From contig LRMT01000059.1 in assembly GCA_001725945.1 (NCBI GenBank), positions 1 to 64,000 of the forward strand: a stretch of 64,000 nt of DNA, given 5' to 3'. The notes under the pieces were generated by a model that saw only the letters and a list, made by a program, of their open reading frames with translations, was not told where the DNA came from and did not search any database. Every line of letters starts with the position of its first letter. Position 1 is the stretch's first letter. Source of the stretch: Cupriavidus sp. UYMMa02A (GTDB taxonomy: Bacteria; Pseudomonadota; Gammaproteobacteria; Burkholderiales; Burkholderiaceae). Of this stretch, positions 40,114 to 50,566 are shown in pieces. Made by a program: the position numbers and the translations under genes.

Positions 40114-41419
40114 ATGTCTTCCGCAGCACCGACCAACACTGCTGGCCAAAAGCACGCACTGCCGTCCTACCTCACGCCGACCACCTCGGCCCCTGGGGCA
40201 TCTACCTGCAACAAGTCGACCGTGTCACGCCTTACCTGGGCTCGCTGGCACGCTGGGTTGAAACCCTCAAGCGCCCCAAGCGCGCGATGATCGTCGACGT
40301 ACCCATCGAGCTGGACAACGGCACCATCGCCCACTACGAGGGCTACCGCGTGCAGCACAACCTGTCGCGCGGCCCGGGCAAGGGCGGCGTGCGCTTCCAC
40401 CAGGACGTGACACTGTCGGAGGTGATGGCGCTGTCGGCGTGGATGTCGGTGAAGAACGCCGCGGTGAACGTGCCCTACGGCGGCGCCAAGGGCGGCATCC
40501 GCGTGGACCCGCGCACGCTGTCGCACGCCGAGCTGGAACGCCTGACGCGCCGCTACACCAGCGAAATCAACATCATCATCGGGCCGACCAAGGACATCCC
40601 GGCGCCGGACGTCAATACCAATGCTCAGGTGATGGCGTGGATGATGGACACCTATTCGATGAACTCGGGCAGCACGGCCACCGGCGTCGTGACCGGCAAG
40701 CCGATCTCGCTGGGCGGCTCGCTGGGCCGCCATGAGGCAACCGGCCGCGGCGTGTTCGTGGTGGGTTCCGAGGCCGCGCGCAATATCGGCCTGGAGATCA
40801 AGGGCGCCCGCGTGGCGGTGCAGGGATTCGGCAACGTTGGTGCCGTGGCCGCCAAGCTGTTCCAGGAGGCCGGCGCCACGGTGGTGGCGGTGCAGGACCA
40901 TCGCACCACGCTGTACAACCCGGCCGGCCTGGACGTGCCGGCGTGATGGAATACGCCTCGCACAGCGGCACGGTCGATGGCTACCGGGCGGAAGTCATTT
41001 CGTCGGAGCAGTTCTGGCAGGTTGACTGCGACATCCTGATCCCGGCGGCGCTGGAAGGCCAGATTACGGCGAAGAACGCGCCCCAGATCAAGGCAAAGCT
41101 GGTCATCGAAGGTGCAAACGGCCCGACCACGCCCGAAGCCGATGACATCCTGCGCGAGCGCAATATCCTGGTCGCACCGGACGTGATCGCCAACGCCGGC
41201 GGCGTGACCGTGTCGTATTTCGAGTGGGTGCAGGACTTTTCCAGCTTCTTCTGGACCGAAGAGGAAATCAATGCACGCCTGGTACGGATCATGCAAGAGG
41301 CATTCCGCGCAATCTGGCAGGTGGCGCAGGACAACAAGGTGACGCTGCGCACGGCCGCGTTCATCGTGGCTTGCAGCCGGATCCTGCAGGCGCGCGAAAT
41401 GCGCGGCCTCTACCCCTGA
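40114..41419 (+). CDS. gdhA: Glutamate dehydrogenase (two frameshifts)
   Basis: When repaired this is a 435-residue Glu/Leu/Phe/Val dehydrogenase that interconverts glutamate and 2-oxoglutarate plus ammonia. The catalytic Lys region is [10 protein letters not shown], and the substrate Lys is in [10 protein letters not shown]. The NAD(P) site glycine motif is [14 protein letters not shown]. The frame slips near 40171 (CTC-CAC-GCC restored) and near 40944. The start ATG 40114 gives [11 protein letters not shown], usual for this group. The neighbours (LysR, gltIJKL) form a glutamate-uptake-and-use cluster. Confidence 0.95.
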
Positions 41420-41482
41420 TGCGATTGCCGTTGTGCCGCCCATTGATTTATTGCGGCGCACCAAAATCGATATGATTGCCAT

Positions 41483-41514
41483 ACGCGGCCCCGGGATTTG
41501 TCCCAGGGCCGCGT
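41483..41514 (+). terminator. Hairpin after gdhA
   Basis: GCGGCCC...GGGCCGC forms a strong stem about 65 bp after the gdhA stop, followed by a weak GTTGTC tract. It may be a terminator without a good U run. Confidence 0.45.
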
Positions 41515-41668
41515 TGTCGTATTCGGCGCCGGTGCGCACGTATGCCGTGAATCCGACTTCTAGGAGTAAAACCCAGTTGTTTTGAGCGGGATGCTGCGCA
41601 ATACTGTTTCATCTGTGGGACATTCATCAGTAGAATCCCGCCTTTCTCTTCATGGTCAAGGAGATGTT

Positions 41669-42568
41669 ATGAAAATTGCCAAGTTGGCTTCCCTGATGGT
41701 GGCTGTGGGTCTGATGTGCGGAGCCGCACAGGCAGCCGAGCCACTGACGGGCACGCTGAAGAAGATCAAAGACACCGGTGTGATTACGCTTGGCGTGCGC
41801 GATTCGTCGATCCCGTTCAACTACAACCTGGGTGGCGTGCGTCAGGTCGGCTATTCCTACGACATCAACATGAAGATCGTGGAAGCCATCAAGGACCAGC
41901 TCAAGATGCCGAACCTGCAGGTGAAGGAAATCCCGATCACCTCGCAGAACCGCATCACGTTGCTGCAGAACGGCACCATCGACATCGAGTGCGGCTCGAC
42001 CACCAACAACCTGGAACGCCAGAAGCAGGTTTCGTTCACGGACAGCATCTTCATCATCGGCACGCGCATCATGGTGAAGAAGGACGGCGGCATCAAGGAC
42101 TGGGCCGACCTGAAGGGCAAGAACGTGGTGACCACCGCCGGCACGACCTCCGAGCGGCTGCTGCGCAAGATGAACGATGACCAGAAGCTGGGCATGAACA
42201 TCATCAGCACCAAGGACCATGGCCAGTCGTTCCTGACGCTGGAGTCCGGCCGCGCGGTAGCGTTCATGATGGACGACGCGCTGCTGTACGGCGAGCGCGC
42301 CAAGGCCAAGAACCCGGCGGACTGGATCGTCGTGGGCAAGCCGCAATCGCGCGAGGCCTACGGTTGCATGATCCGCAAGGACGACCCGCAGTTCAAGAAG
42401 GTCTCCGACAACGTGATCGCCGGCATGATGAAGGATGGCGCGATCAACACCCTGTACACCAAGTGGTTCATGCAGCCGGTGCCGCCGAAGGGGCTGAATC
42501 TCGATTTCCCGCTGTCGGACGACATGAAGGCGCTCATCAAGAATCCGAACGACAAGGCGCTCGACTGA
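41669..42568 (+). CDS. gltI: Glutamate/aspartate ABC transporter, periplasmic binding protein
   Basis: This intact 299-residue family 3 solute-binding protein has a signal peptide (residues 1-22, ending AQA). The PFNYNLGG, IECGSTTNNLERQKQVSF and TTAGTTSERLLR segments match GltI, which delivers acidic amino acids to the membrane complex. ATG 41669 follows AAGGAGATG. TAGAAT at 41631-41636 with TTTCAT at 41607-41612 is a fair promoter. A terminator hairpin separates it from gltJ. Confidence 0.95.
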   Translation: MKIAKLASLMVAVGLMCGAAQAAEPLTGTLKKIKDTGVITLGVRDSSIPFNYNLGGVRQVGYSYDINMKIVEAIKDQLKMPNLQVKEIPITSQNRITLLQNGTIDIECGSTTNNLERQKQVSFTDSIFIIGTRIMVKKDGGIKDWADLKGKNVVTTAGTTSERLLRKMNDDQKLGMNIISTKDHGQSFLTLESGRAVAFMMDDALLYGERAKAKNPADWIVVGKPQSREAYGCMIRKDDPQFKKVSDNVIAGMMKDGAINTLYTKWFMQPVPPKGLNLDFPLSDDMKALIKNPNDKALD

Positions 42569-42588
42569 CCTGCTGAAATCAGGCGTGC

Positions 42589-42620
42589 GAAACGGAAGGC
42601 GAGTCCTTCCGTTTCTTTTT
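42589..42620 (+). terminator. Intercistronic terminator between gltI and gltJ
   Basis: GAAACGGAAGG / CCTTCCGTTTC forms an 11-bp stem followed by TTTTT. It lies between the binding-protein gene and the permease genes, and probably makes binding protein more abundant than permease. Confidence 0.85.
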
Positions 42621-42631
42621 GAGGACGCATC

Positions 42632-43360
42632 ATGAACTACAACTGGCATTGGGGAGTATTCCTCGAGCAGGCTGCCCAGAACGAGACCTACCTGGACTGG
42701 ATGATTTCCGGCCTGAAGGTCACGATCGCGCTCGGGCTTTCGTCCTGGGTCATTGCCCTGGCCATCGGCTCTGTGCTCGGCGTGCTGCGCACGGTGCCCA
42801 ACAAGTGGCTGTCGGGCTTTGCCGCGGCCTACGTCGAGATCTTCCGCAACATTCCGCTGCTGGTGCAGCTGTTCATCTGGTATTTCGTCGGCCCGGAGCT
42901 GTTGCCCGGCGGCGAAGCGATCAAGCAGATGAACCCGTTCACCCAGCAGTTCCTGGCGGCCATGCTGTGCCTGGGCACCTTCACCGCGGCGCGTGTCTGC
43001 GAGCAGGTGCGTTCGGGCATCAATTCGCTGCCGCGCGGCCAGAAGAGCGCGGGACTGGCCATGGGCTTCACGCTGCCGCAGACCTACCGCTTCGTGCTGC
43101 TGCCGATGGCGTTCCGCGTCATCGTGCCGCCGCTGACCTCCGAATTCCTGAACATCTTCAAGAACTCGGCGGTGGCGTCGACCATCGGCCTGCTGGAACT
43201 GGCGGCCCAGGGGCGGCAACTGGTGGATTACACCGCGCGCCCGTATGAGTCGTTCATCGCGGTGACCCTGATGTACGCGCTCATCAACGTCATCGTCATG
43301 CTGGTCATGCGCTGGGTCGAAGCCCGCAGCCGCGTACCTGGCTTCATCGGCAGCAAGTAA
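42632..43360 (+). CDS. gltJ: Glutamate/aspartate ABC transporter, permease GltJ
   Basis: This intact 242-residue polar-amino-acid permease has about five transmembrane helices. It carries the FRNIPLLVQLFIWYF segment and the ATPase-contact EAA loop (SAGLAMGFTLPQTYRFVLLP). It pairs with GltK in the inner membrane. The gene is 9 bp from gltK. Confidence 0.94.
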   Translation: MNYNWHWGVFLEQAAQNETYLDWMISGLKVTIALGLSSWVIALAIGSVLGVLRTVPNKWLSGFAAAYVEIFRNIPLLVQLFIWYFVGPELLPGGEAIKQMNPFTQQFLAAMLCLGTFTAARVCEQVRSGINSLPRGQKSAGLAMGFTLPQTYRFVLLPMAFRVIVPPLTSEFLNIFKNSAVASTIGLLELAAQGRQLVDYTARPYESFIAVTLMYALINVIVMLVMRWVEARSRVPGFIGSK

Positions 43361-43369
43361 GGGGGCGCC

Positions 43370-44053
43370 ATGGCATACGAATTCGATTTCAGCTCCATCA
43401 CCCCGGCCACGCTGAATGTGCTGGGCGAGGGCATGCTGGTCTCGCTCAAGATCACGGTCACGGCCATCATCGTCGGCATCGTCTGGGGCACCATCCTGGC
43501 GATGATGCGGTTGTCGTCCGTGAAGCCGCTCAACTGGTTTGCGCAGGGGTACGTGACCATCTTCCGCTCCATCCCGCTGGTGATGGTGCTGCTGTGGTTT
43601 TTCCTGATCATCCCGCAGGTGCTGCAGAACATCTTCCACCTGTCGGCGGCCTCTGACCTGCGCATGACCTCGGCGCTGATCGCATTTTCGCTGTTCGAGG
43701 CGGCTTACTATTCCGAGATCATCCGGGCGGGTATCCAGAGCGTGTCGCGCGGGCAGATGTTCGCCGCACAGGCGCTGGGGATGACCTACGGGCAGACCAT
43801 GAAGCTGGTGATCCTGCCGCAGGCCTTCCGCAACATGGTGCCGCTGCTGCTGACGCAGGGCATCATCCTGTTCCAGGATACGTCGCTGGTTTATGTGAGC
43901 GCGCTGGCGGACTTCTTCGGCCAGGCCTATGGCGTTGGCGAGCGCGACGGCCGCATCGTGGAAATGCTGCTGTTCGCCGGTCTCGTGTATTTTGTTATCT
44001 GCTACTCCGTTTCGCTGATGGTCAAGCGTTACCAGAAAAAGGTGGCCATATGA
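43370..44053 (+). CDS. gltK: Glutamate/aspartate ABC transporter, permease GltK
   Basis: This intact 227-residue second permease has the [15 protein letters not shown] segment and the EAA loop ([20 protein letters not shown]). The stop overlaps the gltL start by four bases (ATGA), showing translational coupling. It is part of gltIJKL, which imports glutamate or aspartate next to gdhA. Confidence 0.94.
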   Translation: MAYEFDFSSITPATLNVLGEGMLVSLKITVTAIIVGIVWGTILAMMRLSSVKPLNWFAQGYVTIFRSIPLVMVLLWFFLIIPQVLQNIFHLSAASDLRMTSALIAFSLFEAAYYSEIIRAGIQSVSRGQMFAAQALGMTYGQTMKLVILPQAFRNMVPLLLTQGIILFQDTSLVYVSALADFFGQAYGVGERDGRIVEMLLFAGLVYFVICYSVSLMVKRYQKKVAI

Positions 44054-44784
44054 TTGAAATCAACAATGTCTCCAAGTGGTACGGCACCTTCCAGGTGCTG
44101 ACCGACTGCACCACCCGGGTTGCCAAGGGCGAGGTCGTGGTGGTCTGCGGGCCGTCGGGCTCGGGCAAGTCGACGCTGATCAAGACCGTCAACGCGCTGG
44201 AGCCGTTCCAGAAGGGCGATATCCTCGTGGACGGCACCTCGGTCGGCGACCCGAAGACCAACCTGCCCAAGCTGCGTTCGCGCGTGGGCATGGTGTTCCA
44301 GAACTTCGAGCTGTTTCCGCACTTGTCGATCACCGAGAACCTGACCATCGCGCAGATGAAGGTGCTCGGCCGTTCCAAGGACGAGGCCATGGCCAAGGGG
44401 CTGAAGTACCTGGACCGCGTGGGCCTGAAGAGCCAGGCGGCCAAGTTTCCGGGCCAGCTGTCGGGCGGCCAGCAGCAGCGCGTGGCGATCGCGCGCGCGC
44501 TGTCGATGGACCCGATCTGCATGCTGTTCGATGAACCGACTTCGGCGCTGGACCCGGAAATGGTCAACGAAGTGCTGGACGTGATGGTGCAGCTCGCGCA
44601 GGAAGGCATGACCATGATGTGCGTGACCCACGAAATGGGCTTCGCACGCAAGGTGGCCAACCGCGTGATCTTCATGGACACCGGCAAGATCGTCGAGGAC
44701 TGCGCCAAGGAAGAGTTTTTCGGCAATATCGAGCAGCGCTCGGACCGGGCGAAGCAGTTCCTGTCGAAGATCCTGCATCACTGA
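44050..44784 (+). CDS. gltL: Glutamate/aspartate ABC transporter, ATPase GltL
   Basis: This intact 244-residue ATPase has Walker [10 protein letters not shown] (about residues 35-43), signature LSGGQQQR and Walker [14 protein letters not shown], with the switch His in [10 protein letters not shown]. It powers uptake through GltJ and GltK. It is the last gene of the operon and is followed by a strong terminator. Confidence 0.95.
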   Translation: MIEINNVSKWYGTFQVLTDCTTRVAKGEVVVVCGPSGSGKSTLIKTVNALEPFQKGDILVDGTSVGDPKTNLPKLRSRVGMVFQNFELFPHLSITENLTIAQMKVLGRSKDEAMAKGLKYLDRVGLKSQAAKFPGQLSGGQQQRVAIARALSMDPICMLFDEPTSALDPEMVNEVLDVMVQLAQEGMTMMCVTHEMGFARKVANRVIFMDTGKIVEDCAKEEFFGNIEQRSDRAKQFLSKILHH

Positions 44785-44805
44785 GATCTTGCACCTCGTT
44801 GCATG

Positions 44806-44835
44806 AAAAAGGGACGCACGCAGCGTCCCTTTTTT
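44806..44835 (+). terminator. Rho-independent terminator after gltL
   Basis: AAAAAGGGACGC / GCGTCCCTTTTTT with a short ACGCA loop lies 22 bp past the gltL stop. Because both A and T runs flank the stem it could also serve the convergent amidotransferase gene. Confidence 0.9.
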
Positions 44836-44855
44836 CTTGCCGGCCCTTCCTGGAC

Positions 44856-45686
44856 TCAGGTACAGGCTGTGTTGGCCGCGTTCTTCGCCTGCACTTCCGG
44901 CGGGATTGGCACGGACAGCTTCATCTCCGGACGTCCGTCGATGAACATGATCAGCTCGCCCGGTTCGAATCGCGTCCAGGTCTCGTTGTCGGTCAGAGGC
45001 TGCGTGGCGATGACCGCGACCCGGTCATCCGGCGTGGTGACCTGGGCAAAGTCGATCGACAGGTCGGCGTCGATCAGGTGCGCGGTCGAGAACGGCCATT
45101 GCCGGACAATGTAGTACAGCCGCGTCGAGCAGTGCGCGAACAAGGCCTGTCCGTTGCATAGCAGGTAGTTGAATACGCCGTGCGTCGTGATTTCACGCGT
45201 GATGTCCGCCAGCGCGTGGCACAGCTCGTTCAGCGGCGGCTGCGAGCCGGGGAAGCGCTTGCGCAGCCCCTGCATCAGCGTGCAGAACGCGAGTTCGCTG
45301 TCGGTGTCGCCCACCGGCTGGTAGACGCCTGACAGGAACGGCGCAAAGTTCAGCAGGTCGCCGTTGTGGGCGAAGATCCAGTGCCGGCCCCACAGCTCGC
45401 GCATGAACGGGTGGCAGTTCTCGAGCAGGACCGTGCCCTGCGTGGCCTTCCGGATGTGTGAAATGACGTTCTTCGATTTGATCGGGTAGCGCTTGATCAG
45501 GTCGGCCACGGGCGAGGTGCCGGCCGACTGGTTGTCGATGAAGAGCCGGCAGGCCTTGTCCTCGAAGAAGGCCACGCCAAAGCCGTCGGCGTGGTGGTCG
45601 GTCAGGCCGCCGCGGGCGGCGAAACCGGTGAAGGAGAACGTCACGTCGGTCGGCGTGGCGCAGTTCATGCCTAGCAGCTGGCACAT
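44856..45686 (-). CDS. Class II glutamine amidotransferase (YafJ-like)
   Basis: This intact 276-residue N-terminal-nucleophile hydrolase starts at ATG 45686, because Cys2 (MCQLLGMN) must be exposed by Met removal. The longer upstream open frame is not used. FDNQSAG-type, HIRKATQG, WIFAHNGDL and VGDTDSELAF segments identify the YafJ group of GATase II domains. No synthetase domain is attached, so the acceptor is unknown. It diverges from the dehydrogenase gene by 131 bp. Confidence 0.92.
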   Translation of the reverse strand: MCQLLGMNCATPTDVTFSFTGFAARGGLTDHHADGFGVAFFEDKACRLFIDNQSAGTSPVADLIKRYPIKSKNVISHIRKATQGTVLLENCHPFMRELWGRHWIFAHNGDLLNFAPFLSGVYQPVGDTDSELAFCTLMQGLRKRFPGSQPPLNELCHALADITREITTHGVFNYLLCNGQALFAHCSTRLYYIVRQWPFSTAHLIDADLSIDFAQVTTPDDRVAVIATQPLTDNETWTRFEPGELIMFIDGRPEMKLSVPIPPEVQAKNAANTACT

Positions 45687-45817
45687 GGCGGGGCACCGGG
45701 TCGGCAGGGGGCTGCCGCTTTGCAATAGAATGCAGACATTATCCCGCGCACCCGGGCCGCTGCCAAGCGCACGGTTTCGGGCGCGCCACGCCATCCTGCA
45801 CCACCCTCCCGACCGCT

Positions 45818-46890
45818 ATGAGCCAATACAAGATTGCCGTGATTCCTGGGGACGGAATCGGCACGGAAGTGATGCCCGAGGCATTCGCGTCATGGATGCC
45901 GCCGCACGCAAGTTCGGCATCGATTTCCAGTGGGATCACTTCGATTTCTCGAGCTGTGACTATTACGCGCGCCACGGCAAGATGCTGCCTGACGACTGGT
46001 TCGACACGCTGGTGAAGTACGACGCCATCTATTTTGGCGCCGTGGGCTGGCCTGACACCGTGCCCGATCACGTGTCGCTGTGGGGGTCGCTGCTGCAGTT
46101 CCGCCGTTCCTTCGACCAGTACGTGAACCTGCGGCCGGTACGCCTGATGCCAGGCATCAAGAGTCCGCTGGCCGACCGCAAGCCCGGCGATATCGATTTC
46201 TATGTGGTGCGCGAGAACACCGAAGGCGAGTATTCGAGCATCGGCGGCCGCATGTTCCCGAACACCGAGCGCGAGATCGTGATGCAGGAAACGGTGATGA
46301 GCCGGATCGGCGTCGACCGCATCCTGAAGTTCGCATTTGAACTGGCAAAGAAGCGCCCTAAGCAGCACCTGACGTCGGCGACGAAATCCAATGGCATCTC
46401 GATCACGATGCCCTACTGGGACGAGCGCGTGGAGGCGATGGCGGCGAACTACCCCGGCCTGAAGGTGGACAAGTACCACATCGACATCCTGACCGCCCAC
46501 TTCGTCCAGCATCCGGACTGGTTCGATGTGGTGGTGGCCAGCAATCTGTTTGGCGACATCCTGTCCGACCTGGGGCCAGCCTGTACCGGCACCATCGGCA
46601 TTGCGCCGTCTGGCAATATCAATCCGGATCGCACCTATCCGAGCCTGTTCGAGCCGGTGCACGGCTCCGCACCGGATATCGCGGGGCGCGGCGTGGCCAA
46701 CCCGATCGGCCAGATCTGGTGCGGCGCCATGATGCTGGAGCGTCTCGGCCACGATCAGGCGGGCGCGGCGGTGTTGGGCGCCATCGAAAAGGTACTGGCA
46801 GCGGGCCCGGAACATGCGCCGCTGACGCGCGATATCGGCGGCAAGGCCGGCACCGAGGACCTGGGCCGCGCGATCGCGGAGGCATTGTGA
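45818..46890 (+). CDS. Tartrate / D-malate dehydrogenase family protein (one frameshift)
   Basis: When repaired this is a 357-residue isocitrate/isopropylmalate-dehydrogenase-fold enzyme. The N-terminal IAVIPGDGIGTEVMPEG, the Arg-containing RENTEGEYSSIGGR and LFGDILSDLG (metal Asp) motifs are present, with EPVHGSAPDIAGRG for NAD binding. Similarity is closest to tartrate or D-malate dehydrogenases (TtuC/DmlA). The frame slips near 45887, where one added G restores EGIRVMDAAARKFG. Its stop overlaps the glycerate kinase start, so the pair is coupled. Confidence 0.9.
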
Positions 46891-48200
46891 GCGCCGCGGG
46901 CAGTTTTACGGGCGATCCGCGCGCGCTGCTGCTGGAAACGTTCCATACGGCGGTTGCGGCGGCGGATCCGCTCAAGATCGTGGCCGCGCATCTGCCGCCG
47001 CCTCAGGCAGGCGGGCGCACGCTGGTCGTCGGCGCGGGCAAGGCCGCGGCGTCGATGGCGCTGGCGGTGGAGCAGGCCTACGCCGGCCAGACGCAGATCG
47101 AGGGACTGGTGGTCACGCGCTATGCGCATGGCCTGCCGACGGAGCACGTGCGCGTGATCGAGGCCGGGCATCCGGTGCCGGACGAAGCCGGCGAACAGGC
47201 TGCGGCCGAGATCCTGGCCCGCGTGTCCGCGCTGACGCCGCAGGACCGCCTGCTGGTGCTGGTGTCGGGCGGCGGTTCAAGCCTGCTGTCGCTGCCGGCC
47301 GAGGGCATTCCGATGGCCGATCTCAAGGCCACGACGAAGGAACTGCTGCGCTGCGGCGCGCCGATCACCGAGATGAATATCGTGCGCAAGCACATCTCGC
47401 GTATCCAGGGCGGCCGGCTCGCACAAGCCAGCCAGGCGCCGGTGACGACGCTGATCGTCTCGGACGTGGCCGGCGATGATCCCAGCGCGATCGCGTCCGG
47501 GCCGACCGTGGCCGACCCAAGCACGTTCGCCGACGCGCTAGATATCCTGCGGCGCTATGGCGCGACTGTGCCAGCCAGCGTCCAGTCGCATCTCGAGCGC
47601 GGGGCGCGCGGCGAGGTGCCCGAGACACCCAAGCCCGGCGATCCGCTGTTCGCGCGCGTCGACAACCGCATGATCGCCACCGCGCACGGCAGCCTGCAGG
47701 CTGCCGCCGCGCTGTTCCGCGAGCGCGGCATCACCCCGGTGATCCTCGGCGATACAGTGACGGGCGAGGCACAGGAGGTCGCGCGGGTCTACGCCGCGCT
47801 GGTGCGGGAAATTCGCGCGTACAATGCGCCGTTCGCCGCGCCCGTGGCGCTGGTGTCGGGCGGCGAATGCACGGTCACATTGCCGGCGGACGGTGGTGGT
47901 GCGAAGGCAAGGGGCGGGCGTTGCTCCGAATTCCTGCTGTCGCTGGCCATCGAGCTGGCGGGCATGGACGGCGTGCATGCGATCGCGGCCGACACCGACG
48001 GCATCGACGGTTCGGAGGACAATGCAGGTGCGCTCGCGGACCCGACCACCCTCGCGCGCGCCGAGGCGGCCGGCATGCCGGCGCGCCGCCAGCTCGACGC
48101 GCACGACGCCTGGGGCCTGTTCGATGCCATCGGCGACCTGGTGGTCACCGGGCCGACACGCACCAATGTGAACGATTACCGCGCCATCCTGATTCTCTAA
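46887..48200 (+). CDS. Glycerate 2-kinase (MOFRL/TtuD family)
   Basis: This is an intact 437-residue DUF4147/MOFRL glycerate kinase, in older records called hydroxypyruvate reductase TtuD. The VGAGKAAASMA loop (about 49-59), LVSGGGSSLLSLP and the C-terminal TDGIDGSEDNAGA segment are diagnostic. The start is GTG 46887, overlapping the upstream stop by three bases (GTGA). With the tartrate/malate dehydrogenase it fits a tartrate-to-glycerate route; this is an inference from pairing. Confidence 0.9.
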   Translation: MSAAGSFTGDPRALLLETFHTAVAAADPLKIVAAHLPPPQAGGRTLVVGAGKAAASMALAVEQAYAGQTQIEGLVVTRYAHGLPTEHVRVIEAGHPVPDEAGEQAAAEILARVSALTPQDRLLVLVSGGGSSLLSLPAEGIPMADLKATTKELLRCGAPITEMNIVRKHISRIQGGRLAQASQAPVTTLIVSDVAGDDPSAIASGPTVADPSTFADALDILRRYGATVPASVQSHLERGARGEVPETPKPGDPLFARVDNRMIATAHGSLQAAAALFRERGITPVILGDTVTGEAQEVARVYAALVREIRAYNAPFAAPVALVSGGECTVTLPADGGGAKARGGRCSEFLLSLAIELAGMDGVHAIAADTDGIDGSEDNAGALADPTTLARAEAAGMPARRQLDAHDAWGLFDAIGDLVVTGPTRTNVNDYRAILIL

Positions 48201-48245
48201 CTTCCAGTATGCCTGCCGCGCTAGCGGCGGCAGGCCCAGCAAGCC

Positions 48246-49279
48246 ATGACCCAGAAGCTCACCATCACCCGCCCGGACGACTGGCACCTGCACCTGCGCG
48301 ACGGCGCGGCGCTCGCGGCTGTGCTGCCCGACACCGCGCGCCAGTTCGGCCGCGCCATCATCATGCCGAACCTGAAGCCGCCCGTGACCACGGTGGAACA
48401 GGCGCAGGCCTATCGCGCCCGCATCCTGGCCGCGTTGCCGGCCGGCATGAGCTTTGAGCCGCTGATGACGCTGTACCTGACCGACAACACCCCGGCCGAG
48501 GAAATCATCGCGGCCAAGGCGAGCGGTTTCGTGCATGGCGTCAAGCTGTATCCGGCCGGCGCCACCACCAACAGCGATGCCGGCGTGACCGACATCCGCC
48601 GCTGCGCGGCCGCGCTCGAGGCGATGCAGCGCGTGGGCCTGCCGCTGCAGGTGCACGGCGAAGTGACCGATGGGGACATCGACATCTTCGACCGCGAAGC
48701 CGTCTTCATCGACCGCGTCATGACGCCGTTGCGCCGCGATTTCCCGGAGCTGAAGGTGGTGTTCGAACACATCACCACGAAGGATGCCGCCCAATATGTG
48801 CGTGACGCCAGCGGCCCGGTCGGCGCGACCATCACGGCGCACCACCTGCTGTACAACCGCAACGCGATCTTCACCGGCGGCATCCGCCCGCACTATTACT
48901 GCCTGCCGGTGCTCAAGCGCGAGACCCATCGCGAGGCACTGGTCGCCGCCGCAACGTCGGGCAGCGACCGTTTCTTCCTCGGCACCGACAGCGCGCCGCA
49001 CGCGCGCGGGCTGAAGGAACATGCCTGCGGCTGCGCCGGCTGCTACACGGCGCTGCATGCGATGGAACTCTATGCCGAGGCCTTCGACGCCGCCGGCGCG
49101 CTCGACAAGCTGGAGGCCTTCGCCAGCTTCAACGGTCCGGCCTTCTACGGCCTGCCGCGTAATGCCGGCACGCTGACGCTGGAGCGCGAAGACTGGGAAC
49201 TGCGGCCGAGCTGCCCTACGGCGACACCACGCTGGTGCCGCTGCGCGCGGGCGAGACGCTGCGCTGGAAGGCGCGCTGA
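48246..49279 (+). CDS. pyrC: Dihydroorotase, type II (one frameshift)
   Basis: When repaired this is a 344-residue zinc enzyme of pyrimidine synthesis. The metal-binding WHLHLRDG is at about residues 13-20. The carbamylated Lys is in [14 protein letters not shown], the later metal His in QVHGEV and FEHIT, and the Asp in LGTDSAPH. The frame slips near 49208, where one added C restores [15 protein letters not shown] and a stop at 49279. It is 45 bp after the glycerate kinase. Confidence 0.95.
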
Positions 49280-49297
49280 CACGCAGGTCGCAGGTCA

Positions 49298-50161
49298 TTG
49301 ACTGCAATCCAAACGGCGGCGAACCAGGGGTTCGCCGCTTCGCTTTCAGCGATTGACTGGACGCGGCCGTGGTTCGGGCCCTTTGCGACGGTCGGAGCCC
49401 GATTGGCCGCAGCCGTGGCGGGCGGCGCCTCCCTGCATGCTTGCCTGAACGAGCAAGCCGCCGCGGCTGGGCTGCACAATGCCCGTGGCCTGCCGTTGCG
49501 CTTCACCGCGCAGGACGAGCTGCCGGCCGGAACCGCCTACGAGGCGCATATCCATGCCACCGGGGCGGTGCCCACCCGCGACAACCTCCATGATTTCTTC
49601 AATGCGCTGATCTGGCTGCATTTCCCGCAAGCAAAGGTGCGGCTCAACGCGCTCCAGGCCGAGGTGATTCAATGCGCCGGGGTGCAGGCCGGACGGGGAG
49701 GCGTGCGCGACGCGGCCACGCTGTTCGACGAGAACGCCGTCTTGTTCCTGAGTACTGACGCCAGTCTGGAGGCGGCGCTGCGCGGATTTGGATGGCAGGA
49801 GCTGTTTGTCCGGCGTCGGCCGAACTGGGGCGACCGGTGCGTGGCGGTGCCGTTCGGCCACGCGCTGCTGGAAAAGCTGGTGAGTCCGTACAAGTCCGTC
49901 ACGGCCCACGCATGGCCGCTGGCACTGCCGCCCGCATCGGCCGGATCGACCATGGTGGATAGCGCAGTCGCCGCGTCTTTGCTGGCTGCGGCCGACGCTG
50001 GCCGCTTGCGCGGCGGGCGCAGCTTCACGCCGTTGCCCGTCATGGGCATTCCCGGCTGGTGCGACGCCAATGCCGATGCAGCGTTCTATGCCGACGTGAC
50101 GGTATTCCGGCCCGGCGCGCCGGGAAGTCGCAGGCTGACCGGCAGCCCGCATTGGTGTTAG
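49298..50161 (+). CDS. DUF3025 domain protein
   Basis: This intact 287-residue DUF3025 protein is recognised by [15 protein letters not shown] (about 99-113) and [16 protein letters not shown]. The start is probably TTG 49298; no ATG lies nearby. Function is unknown. It lies directly before rnpB and 18 bp after pyrC, probably co-transcribed with pyrC. Confidence 0.85.
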   Translation: MTAIQTAANQGFAASLSAIDWTRPWFGPFATVGARLAAAVAGGASLHACLNEQAAAAGLHNARGLPLRFTAQDELPAGTAYEAHIHATGAVPTRDNLHDFFNALIWLHFPQAKVRLNALQAEVIQCAGVQAGRGGVRDAATLFDENAVLFLSTDASLEAALRGFGWQELFVRRRPNWGDRCVAVPFGHALLEKLVSPYKSVTAHAWPLALPPASAGSTMVDSAVAASLLAAADAGRLRGGRSFTPLPVMGIPGWCDANADAAFYADVTVFRPGAPGSRRLTGSPHWC

Positions 50162-50173
50162 ACTTCGGGCCGC

Positions 50174-50513
50174 AAAGCAGGCCAGACAATCGCTGCTTGC
50201 ATCGCAAGGTGCAAGGGGAGGAAAGTCCGGACTCCACAGGGCAGGGTGTTGGCTAACAGCCATCCACGGTAACGTGCGGAATAGGGCCACAGAGACGAGT
50301 CTTGCCGCCAGGTTCGCCTGGCGGGAAGGGTGAAACGCGGTAACCTCCACCTGGAGCAATCCCAAATAGGCAGGCATTGAGGCGGCCCGCTGAGCCTGCG
50401 GGTAGGGAGCTGGAGCCGGCTGGCAACAGCCGGCCTAGAGGAATGGTTGTCACGCGCCGCCCGCCGCAAGGTGCGGTGGCGTGCACAGAATCCGGCTTAT
50501 CGGCCTGCTTTGC
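50174..50513 (+). ncRNA. rnpB: RNase P RNA (class A)
   Basis: This is the catalytic RNA that removes 5' leaders from tRNA precursors. The conserved GAGGAAAGTCCGGACTCC segment starts near 50218 and the distal ACAGAATCCGGCTTAT near 50485. The first bases, AAAGCAGGCC (50174-50183), pair with GGCCTGCTTT (50502-50511) to close helix P1. The P15/P16-type region is visible as GCCGGCTGGCAACAGCCGGC. Length is about 340 nt. Confidence 0.95.
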
Positions 50514-50566
50514 ACTTGTCTTCCGATATGCCCGGCCAGTACATCTGCCCGGGCATTCATCTCTCG

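Noticed and set aside
41627..43639. A 670-codon minus-strand open frame over gltI and gltJ
   Set aside because: Antisense shadow; gltI and gltJ are intact and recognised.
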